Shown here piece after piece: positions 35,564 to 44,480 of a DNA stretch of 64,000 bases. The stretch is taken from positions 124,001 through 188,000 of the forward strand of contig JAAVTG010000001.1 of NCBI GenBank assembly GCA_011947345.1, written 5' to 3'. The translations under genes and the position numbers were made by a program. Positions within the stretch are counted from its first letter, which is position 1. Every line of letters begins with the position of its first letter. The notes under the pieces were generated by a model that did not search any database, was not told the origin of the DNA, and saw nothing but the letters and a program-made list of their open reading frames with translations. This stretch comes from Phytophthora quininea (taxonomy: Eukaryota > Oomycota > Peronosporomycetes > Peronosporales > Peronosporaceae).

Positions 35564-35770
35564 ATGTCCGAAGCCCAAACGGACCCCATGTACTCCGAAG
35601 CAATCACGCCTAAGGGTGCAGACAACAGTCTCGCTTTCAACGAGCCACCAAGACCAAGGCTCGTCAGATCAAGCCCAACTTATACTTCGTTGCTGCATCG
35701 ATTGGTGCTCATAACACTGTGTCGGCCGTCTAAAGCGGTGCATCAGAGGCATTGGAAATATGATTCATGA
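35564..35770 (+). CDS. Short open frame, doubtful
   Basis: A 68-codon frame from ATG (MSEAQTDPMYSEAITPKGAD). Its N-terminal 30 residues look protein-like and hydrophilic. The rest could equally be read in another frame (KARQIKPNLYFVAASIGAHN), so this may be the 5' fragment of a broken gene. Not recognised. Confidence 0.25.
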   Translation: MSEAQTDPMYSEAITPKGADNSLAFNEPPRPRLVRSSPTYTSLLHRLVLITLCRPSKAVHQRHWKYDS

Positions 35771-35918
35771 CCAATACTGCTGCGCAGTGCAGCATTTCCT
35801 CCTCGGGTTGAGGGGTACTTCAGCTGGAATGAAAACATCTCCGAGACGGGAAGGAGGTGCAGTGAATTGACGACAGTAGACGAAGTCTCTGCGACAGTGT
35901 CGGCTCGTATCCCGACCA

Positions 35919-36368
35919 GCAAATATTTAATGCAGCGTGTAAGCGAGGAGCCCCGACAGCCACTCTGGAACTCATTTTGGCGTGGTCTGCTGCACCAAAC
36001 TGGAAGGAAGCTGCCAACGCGGCAGCGAAAGGATGTCACCTTCACGTTTTCGACTGGATGGTGATCTTCTCGACATGCAAACTAGCCTGGAATTGGTAAA
36101 GAGTGACGGACTTGCCGATGGGACGCCTTGGATGTCGGATGCAGATCATGTCACAGTCATTTGCGAGTTGTTTCGGGAGAAATGGGGCCGCTGGCTGGAA
36201 ATGCTGGTTTGCATCGTTGAGAACACGAGGTTCAGGCGTGAAATCTGCAGCTCGACGCTCTGTCAGGTCGTCGTTCAGGAGGTAGATTGGGGCGCGATAC
36301 AATTGTCAGCAGAAGCCGCAAAGAATGTCGACTTTATTCGCTGGTGCTTTTTCGAAGGGGAAGATTAG
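35919..36368 (+). pseudogene. Ankyrin family ANK-1, internally deleted copy
   Basis: The N-terminal signature (QQIFNAACKRGAPTATLELI, then WSAAPNWKEAANAAAKG, then FDWM) is followed directly, in another frame, by the family's C-terminal domain (LLDMQTSLELVK, CELFREKWGRWLEML, VENTRFRREI). The whole central ankyrin array, about 270 residues in the 3-kb copy, is absent. This is a deletion, not a base-call problem, so the copy is a secure pseudogene. Confidence 0.7.
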
Positions 36369-36654
36369 TGTTGCCGCTGGAACTGGAAGTTCGTTGTACT
36401 GTCTTGTGTTGAAATCGCTTTGGAATTGATGACTTCATTGCTTGGATAAATAGACGTAGATTATCTGACGTAGGCTTGGTGGAAGCTAAGTTATACCGGG
36501 GAGAGATCCACAATGCCCACCTGGTGGCTTTTTGATCGCGGTGCTGTCTTTGCAAAGTTTCGAGTTGCGAACTTTACTTGACAATTGGAGCTTTCACAAT
36601 CAATCAGCCCACTTAGGCGACTGAAGAGGCATTTTGGAAATGGCGGGATAACCA
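36369..36654. other. Intergenic stretch
   Basis: AT-richer sequence between two relics; nothing supported. Confidence 0.5.
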
Positions 36655-36840
36655 ACTAACGAGGAGAGGGCCGAGACAGCAGCAATTCAAAAGGTGGTAG
36701 AAGCCGTCACTGGTACAGCGACAAAACTTCGGAAGCTGACGATCGAAGAGGCTGGCGAAGTGCTGCATCATCTCCGTTTCGCTGAGGACGACACCAACAG
36801 ATTGAGTCGATGGAATCGAATTCATATAATTCGAGAATTT
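36655..36840 (+). pseudogene. TAF1-like (TFIID subunit) fragment
   Basis: An open stretch reads EAVTGTATKLRKLTIEEAGE then RLSRWNRIHIIREF. In TAF1 the central conserved region contains LRRLSMDEA...  followed by KLSRW..I..IR, and the spacing here agrees. Only about 60 residues are present, flanked by stops, so it is a stray exon or retro-copy piece. Another protein with the same helix-turn pattern cannot be excluded. Confidence 0.4.
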
Positions 36841-36894
36841 GTTCTCCATCCCATTTCATCGATCGCCAGGCGCGGCCACAATAATCTCCACTGA

Positions 36895-37199
36895 ACGAAC
36901 ACATTGCATTCTTGCTAGATCGCGCTGCACGTCTGTTGGTCTTCTTGCGCTAATCTGCTGTTGCTGGTGTCCATACCCTCTAAACCTCTCGAGCAATATT
37001 TGTTTTCAACAGCTAACGACTGGAAAAGATTTAATCGTTGCACAGTCGACCATGGCTTGACGAGAGCATTGCATGATATTTAGCGGCAGCAACACGGGCT
37101 TCTATCCAACATAACGTTCGGGCGGGAGTCGACCGCAGCGTCATGGGAAGAGAGTCAAGTCGGTAACTTTCAACGGTAGTCTTCGCTTCCAAGAGAAAA
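36895..37199. other. Upstream region of the ISG12-like gene
   Basis: Presumed promoter; no distinct motif or open frame supported. Confidence 0.4.
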
Positions 37200-37729
37200 A
37201 TGGCAAGTCCAGGAGGCTCCGCTGCAACGGCCTCTGCAGTCCCGGCTATCCAAGCGATTGGCTTCACCTCGACCGGAATCGCTGCCAACTCTGTTGCAGC
37301 CGGAATGATGTCAAGTGCTGCGGTTGCAGGCGGTGGAGGTGTAAGCAGCGGCAGTACAGTCGCAGTTTTGCAAAGTATCGGTGCTGTGGGTGCTCTTCCC
37401 GTTGGTATCGCTGCCGCCGTCGGGTTCGGAGCAGCAACATGCGTGAACACTCGTGTCAATGGATTTCATGAATCACGTAGTGCTTACGACGAACGCGACG
37501 CCAACAACGTCGAAGCACGCAACTGGATCATCGCCTTTGAAAAGGCCAGGGAAATGTCCGAGTGAGTCGCTATTGTAGCGAAAATGAAGCCCGCAGGGCG
37601 TTCAAGAAGAGCTGGAACTGTCGAGTCCTGTACAATCCTGACGGCGAAGAGGTTTCGTGTGGTGGCTGGAACAAGTATGCTCGAGCTACGGTCCGTGAGG
37701 TGATGGTGGAGCGATACTTTAGTCTTTAG
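37200..37729 (+). CDS. Interferon-inducible 6-16 / ISG12 (IFI27)-like protein
   Basis: Residues about 16-90 are glycine/alanine/serine-rich and hydrophobic with the pattern of the IFI6/IFI27 (ISG12) domain: IGFTSTGIAANSVAAGMMSS, then GGGVSSGSTVAVLQSIGAVG. In animals this family forms small, mostly mitochondrial or ER membrane proteins linked to apoptosis; in microbes the role is unknown. The first frame stops at 37,565. The next frame continues at once with protein-like sequence (RYCSENEARRAFKKSWNCRV ... GWNKYARATVREVMVERYF) to a stop at 37,729. A one-base error near 37,560 would give a 176-residue protein with a C-terminal soluble domain. There is no clear cleavable signal peptide. Confidence 0.65.
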
Positions 37730-38110
37730 CGCGGGATGCACGAGCAGAATTTGAATGGACCGCATGCCGTTTGTCATCTTTTCCTGCGTTCGTAGGACAC
37801 TTGGTGGACATTTTGCAGGCGTGCTCGAACACTGCCGGTCCGAAACGGAGGGAGCTGCAGGAACCAACACACACGAAAGGAGCAAATCGCCTCGACACTT
37901 GACGTTGAAGTGATCTCCTGGGATCGCCATCTGTCGACGACCCAAGCAGAAATGAAAGTCTCACATGGCACGGTTTCCACTGTAGCTACCTGACGACTAC
38001 AGCAACACCTTCAGTGTGATCTATCTCGTCGGAAGCCATCGCTGGCGGGGAGCTTTGTGATACATCACACGCCAGCTTGGACCAAGACATCGATGAGCCT
38101 CCAGACGCGA
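37730..38110. other. Intergenic stretch
   Basis: Overlapping minus-strand open frames of about 70-150 codons have no protein-like composition; nothing supported. Confidence 0.45.
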
Positions 38111-38928
38111 TGCAAAGATGTGCCCTCTCGAGACCACGACGCGTGTGCTGGACCTCCCTCCAGCTCACTTTGGATTGTGCGCCTCGGACCACACGCACCG
38201 CTTCGACAGCGCTCATGGGGCTGTGGCCATTCTCCTCCAACGCTTGCGGCCAACACCTCTATCCATTGGAATTCCCGCTGGAACTGCTACAAGAAGCGAT
38301 AGAGACTCGAGATGAAGGCAAGGTCAAGAAAGTGCTGCGTAAACACCGCATCCGAAGCGAGCTGGAGTACAGCACGACGACGCACAAGGTGCCAAGCGAC
38401 CCAGATAGGAAGAAGTGCAACGTGTTCACGTGTGTCGAGTCGGCCGTCAGAAACAACATGCCACGCGTCGTTTTTGCCCTGTACCGGTTCAATCCGGTGG
38501 ATGTCCGTCTCGCGACATGGTTTGCAGTCTACCGGTTGTCCAAGAACAAAACCAAGCACTCGATAGTGAAGATTGCACCGGAACTCGCTGCATTGGCACG
38601 ATCACAACGCAAAGTTTGGCTATGGGACCAAATCGGAGCGTTCCTGCTGCTTCGACACTGCTGTTCACTGGAAGGCAGAGATCGACGCAGTCGAAACCGG
38701 TCGCTGCTGGCCTTAAGTCACCCGTTGACGTGCATTCCGGACGAAGCTTTTAGCGTCATAGTGAGCTTTGTCGATCTCCACGAAGATCGAGAAGCTCGCA
38801 TCTTGCAATTCCTGATTGAAGCCAGACCGTGTACGAGCTGTGGGCGACTGTGTCTTCCAGGCAAGTGCAAAGCCAAACGATTACGAAGGCTGGAACGGAG
38901 AGCGTCGAAGAGGTCAAGTGCGTCATGA
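38111..38928 (+). CDS. Ankyrin family ANK-2, N-terminally reduced copy
   Basis: The frame carrying family similarity runs from about 38,270 (LELLQEAIETRDEGKVKKVL) to 38,928. It shares block by block the C-terminal half of the genes at 39.5 and 53.5 kb: AVRNNMPRVVFALYRFNPVD, a helix RLATWFAVYRL, WDQIGAFLLLRHC and a terminal PDEAFSVIVSFVDL helix that looks SOCS-box-like. The N-terminal ankyrin part is short or scrambled across frames before 38,250, and the start codon is uncertain. The C-terminal tail is Arg/Lys/Cys-rich (CTSCGRLCLPGKCKAKRLRR). Probably a truncated or frame-disturbed member. Confidence 0.5.
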
Positions 38929-39002
38929 CTGACTGCTTGCATCTGCACTCTTACTGGCAACGGTTGCTTTAGCAAGTTCAGGAGTTGTCACCACCGCGGA
39001 TT

Positions 39003-39443
39003 TTAACATGAAGAAATTGACGCCTCGACGAAGTCGATGGTGGCCGAGCTGAGACGAGATTTCTTCGAAGCACCAAGACAACTGCCGACGATGCTGCATT
39101 GGGTGAGCGATGGGGGATAGTAACCGAGAAGCTGGCGAGAATGCAAAAACGACTCGATAAGGGACGGCCCAAGACCAAAGATTTCAAGTATCTCGAAGAA
39201 GCTGAAGCCCCCGCCTAGTGTTTTGCTGAGGACGTGGGGATTCATTGACAATGCGGAAGACAACAACCCGAAGTCCCGCGCTGCAATACCGCGACTGATA
39301 CAGCAACAAGTATCCGGATCGCAAAGACGCTTGACAAGTTCAGGAACGCCGCGTAAGAAGCTAGGAACGTGAGGTTTAATGTACGAGAGCACCAAGTCCA
39401 TTTGATCCTCTTCCTCGTTGGCGTCGGTCGCGGAATGCCGCAT
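39003..39443 (-). CDS. Hypothetical protein, 146 residues
   Basis: ATG at 39,443 opens an acidic N-terminus (DANEEEDQMD) followed by a helical, Leu/Ser-rich body (LVLSYIKPHVPSFL, FFEILEIFGLGPSLIESFLH) with a few cysteines (CDPDTCCC). There is no signal peptide, membrane span or known motif. It is divergent from, and almost touches, the ankyrin gene at 39.5 kb. Composition favours a real protein over a shadow frame, but no homologue is recognised. Confidence 0.4.
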   Translation of the reverse strand: MRHSATDANEEEDQMDLVLSYIKPHVPSFLRGVPELVKRLCDPDTCCCISRGIAARDFGLLSSALSMNPHVLSKTLGGGFSFFEILEIFGLGPSLIESFLHSRQLLGYYPPSLTQCSIVGSCLGASKKSRLSSATIDFVEASISSC

Positions 39444-39508
39444 TTACTGCACCATTGATTGGTAGCATCCGGATACCTATCAAGAATAATACATTTTCTG
39501 AACTGCTA

Positions 39509-40582
39509 ATGCGATGTCGGCGCTCGTCCCAGGCCTCGTCATCGCTGGTCTCTCAGTTCCACGATGCGCTGCGCTCTGGAGACGTCGACGTCGTTCGCCG
39601 AATGATCTACCAAGACCCGTCACTCGCCAACGCTCGCTGTGCGTCGAGTCCGCACGAGACTTCGCTGATGGTGGCAGCCACGAGTACCAATAGCAATGTA
39701 TTGATATTAGTGAAATTGCTATTGGCAAAAGGAGCTTTGCTGCGGACGAAAGAGGACCACCGGAGGCATGTGTTGCTGGTGGTTTGCGCCTCAGATGCCC
39801 CTGTTGCAGTGGTCAAAACCTTGCTGGAGTGGGATAAGCGTCGCGACTTGCAGTGGAGCGATCAAGACGGAGAAGGCCACACAGCGTTGACGTTGACCTG
39901 TGCCAACGGCCATGGACGACTGGCCTGCTTTATTCTGGACCAATTACGACCGCAAGATCAAGTCGGCAGGAACTCTCCATTGCAGGCTCTGTCTGCAGCA
40001 GTTGAAAGCCGAGAAGAACGCTGTGTCATGGAAGTACTGAGGAACCGGAAGGTGAAATTAGCGATCCAAATAAACCAACAAGTAGAGAGGATCCCAATCC
40101 ATGGAGAGTGGATCCAAACGCACGGGCAACGGGAGGTGGGGGCTCCGGACCAAGAGGTGACTGTTTCGAGCTGCGCCACCATGGCGGTCGAGTGTGGAAT
40201 GGTTCGAGCGGTGCAAATGATGCATCGATTCAATCGTCAGTGTGTGGGGTATGCGACGTGGTTCACACTCTACAGTGCGCTTGAACCACAGACACGGAGG
40301 AAAAATGTGACGCAACGACCAACACACTTTCGGATGGAGTTTGCTACGATTGCGGATCTGTATCGACGCGACTGTATCTGGGAGCGTATACGTATCGTGT
40401 TTCTCATTCGCTATGCACCACAGCGCTCGAAGAAGGCAAGAATTTGTTCGCTAAATATTGTAGCAGAACTTCCAGAGGTGCTGTTCCGCATTGTGGCTGA
40501 GTTTGTGAAACCAGAATTTGACGACGCGGAGGAGGCTCAGAGAGAGAGGTTTAAGACGGTGCTCGATGTGTCCTCGTGGTAA
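39509..40582 (+). CDS. Ankyrin-repeat protein (family ANK-2, most intact copy)
   Basis: 357 residues from the first ATG. Residues 10-170 hold three to four divergent ankyrin repeats (HDALRSGDVDVVRRMIYQDP; ETSLMVAATSTNSNVLILVK; HTALTLTCANGHGRLACFIL). The middle is a linker. The C-terminal half carries the family core (TMAVECGMVRAVQMMHRFNR, ATWFTLYSAL, WERIRIVFLIRY) and a final ELPEVLFRIVAEFV helix like a SOCS/F-box-type degron adaptor. The stop is 33 bp before the ATG of the membrane protein gene on the same strand. A 42-bp intron (GTGCTC ... AACTAG) could even fuse the two in frame. Role unknown; adaptor function is inference. Confidence 0.65.
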   Translation: MRCRRSSQASSSLVSQFHDALRSGDVDVVRRMIYQDPSLANARCASSPHETSLMVAATSTNSNVLILVKLLLAKGALLRTKEDHRRHVLLVVCASDAPVAVVKTLLEWDKRRDLQWSDQDGEGHTALTLTCANGHGRLACFILDQLRPQDQVGRNSPLQALSAAVESREERCVMEVLRNRKVKLAIQINQQVERIPIHGEWIQTHGQREVGAPDQEVTVSSCATMAVECGMVRAVQMMHRFNRQCVGYATWFTLYSALEPQTRRKNVTQRPTHFRMEFATIADLYRRDCIWERIRIVFLIRYAPQRSKKARICSLNIVAELPEVLFRIVAEFVKPEFDDAEEAQRERFKTVLDVSSW

Positions 40583-40615
40583 GCTTTTGCTGACAACTAG
40601 GTGGGTCTTCAACGG

Positions 40616-42508
40616 ATGCCGACCCAAATTGGATTTCTCCTAAAACGGCTACTGAGGCAAACCTGGACAAGGGATTGTCACGCTGCAACATCCTCGCGGA
40701 CCTTTGCCCGTTTGTTTCAGCGCGTCTCGCAGAATGCCACTCAAGATATCACCTCACACCACAACGCCTTCAGAAGGCAGCCAGAATTTGCGATCGACGA
40801 AAACCCGAAGCAGCAGCCGTCTCACGCGATGGAGGGACATGCTCGCGAAACGTTGGCTAGCCATGCAGATTTCCAGCTTTGGGGGAAATATTCCGTTGAG
40901 CGGATGCTGGCACTTAACGAGTACATTCAAAAGACGTCTCTTATTCGAGTGTTGGCTGTCGTTATTGCCACCCCCATTCCTGTTGCGCTGATTGTGGTTG
41001 CACAGGAAAGTATTCCTCTGCAAGACCCGGCAGGAGACTGGAGCATTAACTACGGCTTTTGGATTCGCTTTTGGGTGTTCGCTGCGATGACGCCGTATCT
41101 TGCGATCATTTCGTCCGGTAGCCTTGTCGAAGGTGTCGCGTTACCGACGCCGAAACTCGTCGTCTTTTGTGTTGGCACAGCAAGTTTGTACACCGGTTCG
41201 TATATGGGCATTGCTGCCATGTGGACATTTCCGATTCCATTCGCCACGGTGAGTGTCTCCGTGATAGTGTTGAGTATCATGATAGGGATATTTCGCCTGC
41301 TTGTGGGGGCTCAAGTTTTCCGAGATATTGCAAGGCGAAAAGAGCAGCTCAAGCAGCTCAACAATTACATTTCGGTACAATGGGCCATGACGATGATTTA
41401 TCCAGTGTATCAGGTGATGTTTCGAGCTGCTCGACAAACTCCGTTGCGATTTCCAGTGATCCTGGTGCTGCCGGTGATGAAACTCGTGCTGAAAATCGTC
41501 TTTGCTCGCACAATCCTCAACAAGCACGACATCATACCGGAGACGGTGACCTTCACAGTGGACTTCTTTGACGCTCTGTACTTGGCCACGTGCATTCAGA
41601 GTGTGCCATCCATCTCCACCATTGCGGCCATCATGACTTTGGACTTTACACAGTTAGCGTTAGAGTTGCATTATCTCGGCAAAAGACTCAAAGAATGTTG
41701 GGGATGCTGCAACATACAACAAAGACCGACGCCAACTTGCTATCGGCAGGTGTATTACTTTGTCAACCCCCGAGTTTCAAAAGCAGAACCTTCGTGGTAT
41801 CCAAGTATATTCGTGCGTCCCCCTTTGCTTTCGCCTAAAGGAAGAGAGCTGCTAAAGTCCGTCGCAGGAAGTTTACCACACACTCAAACAGGTGATGCGC
41901 CTACCAATATGGACATCGCTACTCAATCTGCAGTCTTGACATTTGGTACACGAAAGCACTGGTGGAGCAGCGATACAAGTGCTGGCGCTGAAAGTTCAGA
42001 GACAAGCGTGATGTCAGTGCGAGCAAAGCCAGCGAAACCATCGAGCTACGTAGCAAGTACGCTACTCTCAGAAACGCTGGAGATTCTTTTTACAACCGAG
42101 TGCCTTGTTTTAGCCGAGTACTTGGAGATCATTGTTCCGATGCTCTATGGCGGATTTATTGTAGTGATGGTGTCTTTCTCCAGCGCAAAATACCACAGTG
42201 AGATGGATGGGATCACCCGAGACAACGTCAATGCCGTGGTGCAGAGTGTATTCATCTATGCGGTGCTAGAGCTCCTATCGTTCGTGGTACTCGTAATCGT
42301 CTTGCAGCGCAACTGCAGGATACGTGTGTTGTATCATCTCGCATTTATTCTGGAGACACAAGCACACCAAGTCCAGTCGAAGTTGATAATGTGGACTTTG
42401 ATGACGCTGACCTATCGAGTGGCTCATTTCGGTACGTTGGTTGGTTTTTGTTTGTTCTTTTTCACTACAGCATCCTTCCCGACTGACGGTGATAATGTTG
42501 TGTATTAG
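40616..42508 (+). CDS. Multi-pass membrane protein, oomycete-specific
   Basis: 630 residues with about nine hydrophobic helices. Six lie in the first half, for example VLAVVIATPIPVALIVVA (near residue 115), WVFAAMTPYLAII and VSVSVIVLSIMIGI. Three lie in the last quarter, for example ILFTTECLVLAEYLEIIVPM and VLELLSFVVLVIVL. A hydrophilic loop of about 130 residues separates the halves. No transporter or receptor signature is recognised. It follows the ankyrin gene at 39.5 kb with a 33-bp gap. A heavily decayed copy lies on the minus strand at 48.1-49.8 kb. Plasma or endomembrane location is assumed; function unknown. Confidence 0.7.
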   Translation: MPTQIGFLLKRLLRQTWTRDCHAATSSRTFARLFQRVSQNATQDITSHHNAFRRQPEFAIDENPKQQPSHAMEGHARETLASHADFQLWGKYSVERMLALNEYIQKTSLIRVLAVVIATPIPVALIVVAQESIPLQDPAGDWSINYGFWIRFWVFAAMTPYLAIISSGSLVEGVALPTPKLVVFCVGTASLYTGSYMGIAAMWTFPIPFATVSVSVIVLSIMIGIFRLLVGAQVFRDIARRKEQLKQLNNYISVQWAMTMIYPVYQVMFRAARQTPLRFPVILVLPVMKLVLKIVFARTILNKHDIIPETVTFTVDFFDALYLATCIQSVPSISTIAAIMTLDFTQLALELHYLGKRLKECWGCCNIQQRPTPTCYRQVYYFVNPRVSKAEPSWYPSIFVRPPLLSPKGRELLKSVAGSLPHTQTGDAPTNMDIATQSAVLTFGTRKHWWSSDTSAGAESSETSVMSVRAKPAKPSSYVASTLLSETLEILFTTECLVLAEYLEIIVPMLYGGFIVVMVSFSSAKYHSEMDGITRDNVNAVVQSVFIYAVLELLSFVVLVIVLQRNCRIRVLYHLAFILETQAHQVQSKLIMWTLMTLTYRVAHFGTLVGFCLFFFTTASFPTDGDNVVY

Positions 42509-43714
42509 GTGCTGACTTTTCATTTCGGTTTTCATGGATTCATCATGGCCATTAAGTGTTTCGAGATGTCGTATAGCGCCTCGTACTTTGAGCGCGATGC
42601 AGGCGATTTATTTCTCGCGATGAAAACTGCTGACGTTTGGTTTTGAGCTTCATTTAAGATACAAGACTTCAAAACTGGGAAAAGTACTATTCGAGATTCT
42701 GCAAACATGAAATCACCAGTAGCTAGCTTTTGGAGGGACAAAGTTAAGTGTTTAGCTACCTCATCGAGAGCAACACTACTTCGGTATTTGGCGAACATTT
42801 GAAAGCTACGCTGAAAGCAAGCATCCGTAGATGACGCTGATCACTGGCTTGGTATATGACACTTTTGTCCGCGTCGAGGCTGACTCACCAACGATGCTTT
42901 GGAATTTATTGAGGTGTCAAGGCGTCTGGATCTGGTTCTGATGGCATGGATGGTAGGGAGGATCAAGTGCTTTCCTTCTCGTTCCATGGCGTGAACATCG
43001 TCTTGCTCACAAGAGGAAGTGGCTTTGGCTTCGACTTGATTTTTGGTTCTGTGCTGCTGCTATTAATACCAGCTACAGTAGATACAAGACAATCCTTCGG
43101 CCGAATTGCCTTTACAATCCGTCTGATCGCGGCGAAACTTGACGAGGGATTGCTGTTCGTGCGCTGACACTGCCCTCGAAGACACTTTACCCCGACAATC
43201 CACGATCGAGGCGGCGGCTGCAAAGCGCTACGTTGGCTCCCCGTGACGTCGTCACTCTCGCAAGCACCGCACTCGCCCATTGTGCGGAAATGCTCAAGAT
43301 AAAGACATTTTGACACCAGTCTCCATTGAACTGCACCCTTGCCATCGCCCCCGTCATCGCCACCATTGCCGTTTTGAAAACTCTTGGTGGATTTTTACTC
43401 AAATTTAATCTCTCCGCCTTTCACCAAGCACGTGCGCCACAAAACAACTGGACAACACCCGCCTTTCGGAGCAATGAAGCTTCCGCCAATCGTCGGCTCT
43501 TCCTCATCTTCTCGGCACATTTCCTCCATACAAACGCCGAGACATTTCCAAAATCCCGGCACATTTTAGCATCCGAACGGCTCTTCAGGCCTCTCCCCAA
43601 CAACGCCAGGTGTCGGACACAGCAGTGTCGTATCGCACAGGAAGAGCCCCTAGACACCTCCACGACCATTGCCATATTCGCCCTATCGCCGTCAGAGTCA
43701 AGCCCAATTCAATC
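42509..43714. promoter_or_regulatory. Intergenic region upstream of the mucin-like gene
   Basis: 1.2 kb without a supported gene. The perfect inverted repeat GTGACG-T-CGTCAC at 43,243-43,255 could be a bZIP-type site. The last 250 bp are pyrimidine-rich in places, as in oomycete promoters. Short frames here look random. Confidence 0.35.
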
Positions 43715-44194
43715 ATGAAGGTGCTGCAGGTGCTGCAGGTGCTGTTGATCGCCGCGCTGGCCGTGGCCGGTGTGTCTGGAGCCACCACCAGAACCACCAC
43801 CAGAACCACCACCACAGCGGCGGCCTCCAATTCTTCAGCCGTAGCGTCCACGGCATCGTCCGCGTCGACTGTCTCATCGTCGTCGGCCAGCACGTCCTCG
43901 GCCAAGTCCTCGGCCGTGTCTTCTTCCAGCGGCGTGGCCGCCTCGTCCACATCGGGCTCCAGCAGCGTCAGCGTCGGCTCCCAGTCGGCGTCCGCTTCCA
44001 CCACCAGCTCCACAAGCTCGTCGAGCGACAAGACGTCTGCACAGAGCAGCTCCGGGTCCTCCGACATCACGGGAAACTCGGGTGGCGCCATCGCACCTCG
44101 CTCCGGCTCGGCACTGGACAGTTCGAACGCCGTGACCACCACCATCGGGTCTGCTGCGGCGGTGGTGGTGGCTGTGGGGGCCTACTTCCTGTAA
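43715..44194 (+). CDS. GPI-anchored Ser/Thr-rich mucin-like cell-surface protein
   Basis: 159 residues: signal peptide (MKVLQVLQVLLIAALAVAGV), a Thr/Arg run (TTRTTTRTTTT), a roughly 110-residue Ser/Ala/Thr tract with almost no other residues, and a C-terminal hydrophobic tail (GSAAAVVVAVGAYFL) after a small-residue stretch. This is the layout of a GPI-anchored, heavily O-glycosylated wall protein. A paralogue with the same ends is at 52,499-53,014 on the other strand. The first ATG of the long frame (43,610) is rejected because only 43,715 gives a signal peptide. Confidence 0.8.
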   Translation: MKVLQVLQVLLIAALAVAGVSGATTRTTTRTTTTAAASNSSAVASTASSASTVSSSSASTSSAKSSAVSSSSGVAASSTSGSSSVSVGSQSASASTTSSTSSSSDKTSAQSSSGSSDITGNSGGAIAPRSGSALDSSNAVTTTIGSAAAVVVAVGAYFL

Positions 44195-44480
44195 ATCGTC
44201 AGACTTTAGGACGCTCTGCGTAGTGCAAGGGAGTGGCGGAAGCTGCTTCGTATCAATAAGTTTAAACATACATTTTGCCGCTTCTGTAGGTATCCCATGT
44301 TGGCGAAGATTGACGTGGTGGTGGTGTGCTTGGTGGCAGGGGAAAAGGAGGAATGGCTTAACAGATTCTTACTTGTGGTGTGCTGAGCGCGGCCAAAGTT
44401 GGTGGTTTGCGATGACCAGAGCTTGAGACTGCGGCCAACTCACTCGTTGTAGAGCTCAAGCGGGTGGGAGGTTTCTCATT

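Noticed and set aside
37031..37459. 142-codon minus-strand frame over the ISG12-like gene
   Set aside because: Ala/Pro/Thr-rich complement of the Gly/Ala/Ser-rich domain; no independent support.
43585..44145. Asp/Val/Glu-rich 186-codon minus-strand frame opposite the mucin gene
   Set aside because: It is the mirror image of the Ser/Ala codon tract; the plus strand has signal peptide and GPI tail.
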